Shown here one piece after another: positions 62,735-64,000 of a stretch of DNA of 64,000 bases. Each line of letters begins with the position of its first letter. Positions within the stretch are counted from its first letter, which is position 1. The stretch comes from AP-15 sp963701815. GTDB lineage: Bacteria > Pseudomonadota > Alphaproteobacteria > ATCC43930 > CGMCC-115725. Under the pieces are notes generated by a model. That model saw only the letters and a program-made list of their open reading frames with translations. It was not told where the DNA came from and did not search any database. Made by a program: the position numbers and the translations under genes. The stretch spans positions 100,740-164,739 of the forward strand of contig CAVPBN010000039.1 in assembly GCA_963701815.1 (NCBI GenBank), read 5' to 3'.

Positions 62735-64000
62735 ATGGCATTGCCTGAGAGACAGGGCCTCTATGACCCGCGCAACGAGCATGATTCGTGCGGCATCGGC
62801 TTCGTCGCCAACATCAAGGGACGAAAATCGCACGACATCATCGCGCGCGGGCTGCAGATCCTGGTCAATCTCGATCATCGCGGCGCGGTCGGCGCCGACC
62901 CGCTGGTCGGCGACGGCGCCGGCTGCCTGATCCAGATGCCCGATGCGCTGCTGCGCGATTGGGCGGCGAGCGCGGCGGCTGGTCCTGCCGCGGCCCGGCC
63001 GTTATGCGGTGGCGATGTGCTTTCTGCCGCGCGACGCGGCGGCGCGCGATTTCGCGATCCGGCATATCGAGCATTTCATCCGGGCCGAGGGGCAGGCGCT
63101 GCTCGGCTGGCGCGACGTGCCGACCGACACCGACGGGGCTCGGGCGGCCGGGTCATCGAGACGATGCCGTCGATCGCCCAGGCGATCGTCGGCGCAGATC
63201 CGACGATCGCCGACCAGGACGCGTTCGAGCGCAAGATCCTGACGATCCGCAAGCAGGTCCTGAACCGCGTTGTCGCGCTGGCCGAGCGGCACGGGTCTGC
63301 CGGGGCTGCGCGACTTCTACATCCCGTCATTCTCGACGCCGCACGGTCGTCTACAAGGGGCTGCTGCTGGCGCCGCAGGTCGGCAGCTTCTACGACGATC
63401 TGCGCAACCCGCTGACCGTCTCGGCGCTGGCCCTGGTGCATCAGCGGTTTTCGACCAACACCTTCCCGTCGTGGCGGCTGGCGCATCCATACCGCTTCCT
63501 CTGCCACAACGGCGAGATCAACACGGTGCGCGGCAACGTCAACTGGATGGCGGCGCGCCGCCAGGCGATGACGTCGGAGCTGCTGGGCGACGATCTGGCC
63601 AAGATGGTGCCGCTGATCCTCCGGGCCAATCCGACACCGCCTGCCTCGACAACGCGCTGGAATTGCTGGTCGTCGGCGGCGGCTATTCGCTGGCCCACGC
63701 GATGATGATGCTGATCCCGGAGGCCTGGGCCGGCGACCCGCTGATGGAGCCGGAACGGCGCGCCTTCTACGAATACCACGCTGCGCTGATGGAGCCGTGG
63801 GACGGGCCGGCCGCGATCGCCTTCACCGATGGCCGCCAGATCGGCGCCACGCTCGACCGCAATGGCCTGCGGCCGGCGCGCTATATCGTCACCGACGACG
63901 ATCATGCTGATCATGGCGTCGGAGGCCGGCGTGCTGCCGGTGCCGGAAGAGAAGATCAGCCGCAAATGGCGACTGCAGCCGGGCCGGATGCTGCTGATCG
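62735..64000 (+). CDS. gltB: Glutamate synthase large subunit, 5' part, multiply frameshifted
   Basis: Start of GltB, which makes glutamate from glutamine and 2-oxoglutarate. It reads MALPERQGLYDPRNEHDSCGIGF; Cys19 is the expected mature N-terminal nucleophile of the amidotransferase domain. Family segments follow in changing frames: RYAVAMCFLPRD, GRVIETMPSIAQAIVGADP, QRFSTNTFPSWRLAHPYRFLCHNGEINT, YSLAHAMMMLIPEAWAGD, RNGLRPARYIVTDDD and PEEKISRKWRLQPGRMLLI. At least five single-base shifts occur (about 62965, 63145, 63295-63345, 63635, 63905). The gene runs off the window. Sequence quality is the likelier cause, because gltB is normally essential for ammonium assimilation. Confidence 0.88.

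Overview
The window is a high-GC stretch of an alphaproteobacterial chromosome. This is suggested by a CobS-type cobaltochelatase next to a J-domain gene, a CIRCE-controlled groESL operon, fused cysNC, class II FBPase (glpX) beside recJ, an accD-folC pair, and family members typical of Rhodospirillales/Hyphomicrobiales. No rRNA, tRNA or CRISPR array was seen. Genes on both strands are packed closely, and many are translationally coupled (TGATG, ATGA and GTGA overlaps).

Layout. 0-3.3 kb: start of cobS, J-domain gene, groES-groEL with promoter, CIRCE and terminator. 3.4-7.3 kb: catalytically dead trypsin-like/PDZ protein, then cysD-cysNC (sulfate to PAPS). 7.3-17.2 kb: sugar-nucleotide and envelope glycan block (UDP-xylose synthase, UDP-glucose dehydrogenase, GalE, a glycoside hydrolase-GT2 fusion, an ABC exporter, an M23 peptidase). 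17.2-23.4 kb: DUF4337, recJ, glpX, a secreted beta-propeller-like protein, dienelactone hydrolase and DUF6295. 23.6-27.2 kb: accessory region with SnoaL-like, HD-domain and amidohydrolase-relic sequences, an AT-rich methyltransferase, a Phd-like antitoxin relic and a CMD protein. 27.4-33.6 kb: folC, accD, TPR protein, DUF1326, GMC oxidoreductase, VapBC. 33.8-41 kb: tag, then a copper/thiol module (multicopper oxidase, DUF411, TlpA-like thioredoxin, broken ccdA/SCO) lying between a truncated and an intact copy of the same GMC oxidoreductase gene. 41-45.2 kb: ABC transporter of the PQQ-dependent alcohol oxidation type with a beta-propeller remnant, NTF2-like protein, hybrid histidine kinase. 45.4-52.6 kb: DsbA/FrnE-family gene with an in-frame TGA at its catalytic cysteine, MFS transporter, SDR, MmgE/PrpD, quinone oxidoreductase, small secreted protein, BtuF-like binding protein. 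52.8-57 kb: BI-1 protein and an ABC exporter of the YbbA/YbbP type. 57.3-62.6 kb: operon for a B-family (ba3-like) terminal oxidase with three c-type cytochrome genes. 62.7-64 kb: start of gltB, broken by several frameshifts and cut by the window edge.

Two themes deserve attention. First, the gene at 45444-46064 looks like a selenoprotein: TGA replaces the first Cys of the CxxC active site, and a SECIS-like hairpin follows at the expected distance. Second, about a dozen otherwise well-conserved genes carry single-base frameshifts, most simply explained by sequence or assembly indels. The 4.3 kb copper module bounded by a 0.64 kb direct repeat and by truncated genes looks like an integration or recombination product.
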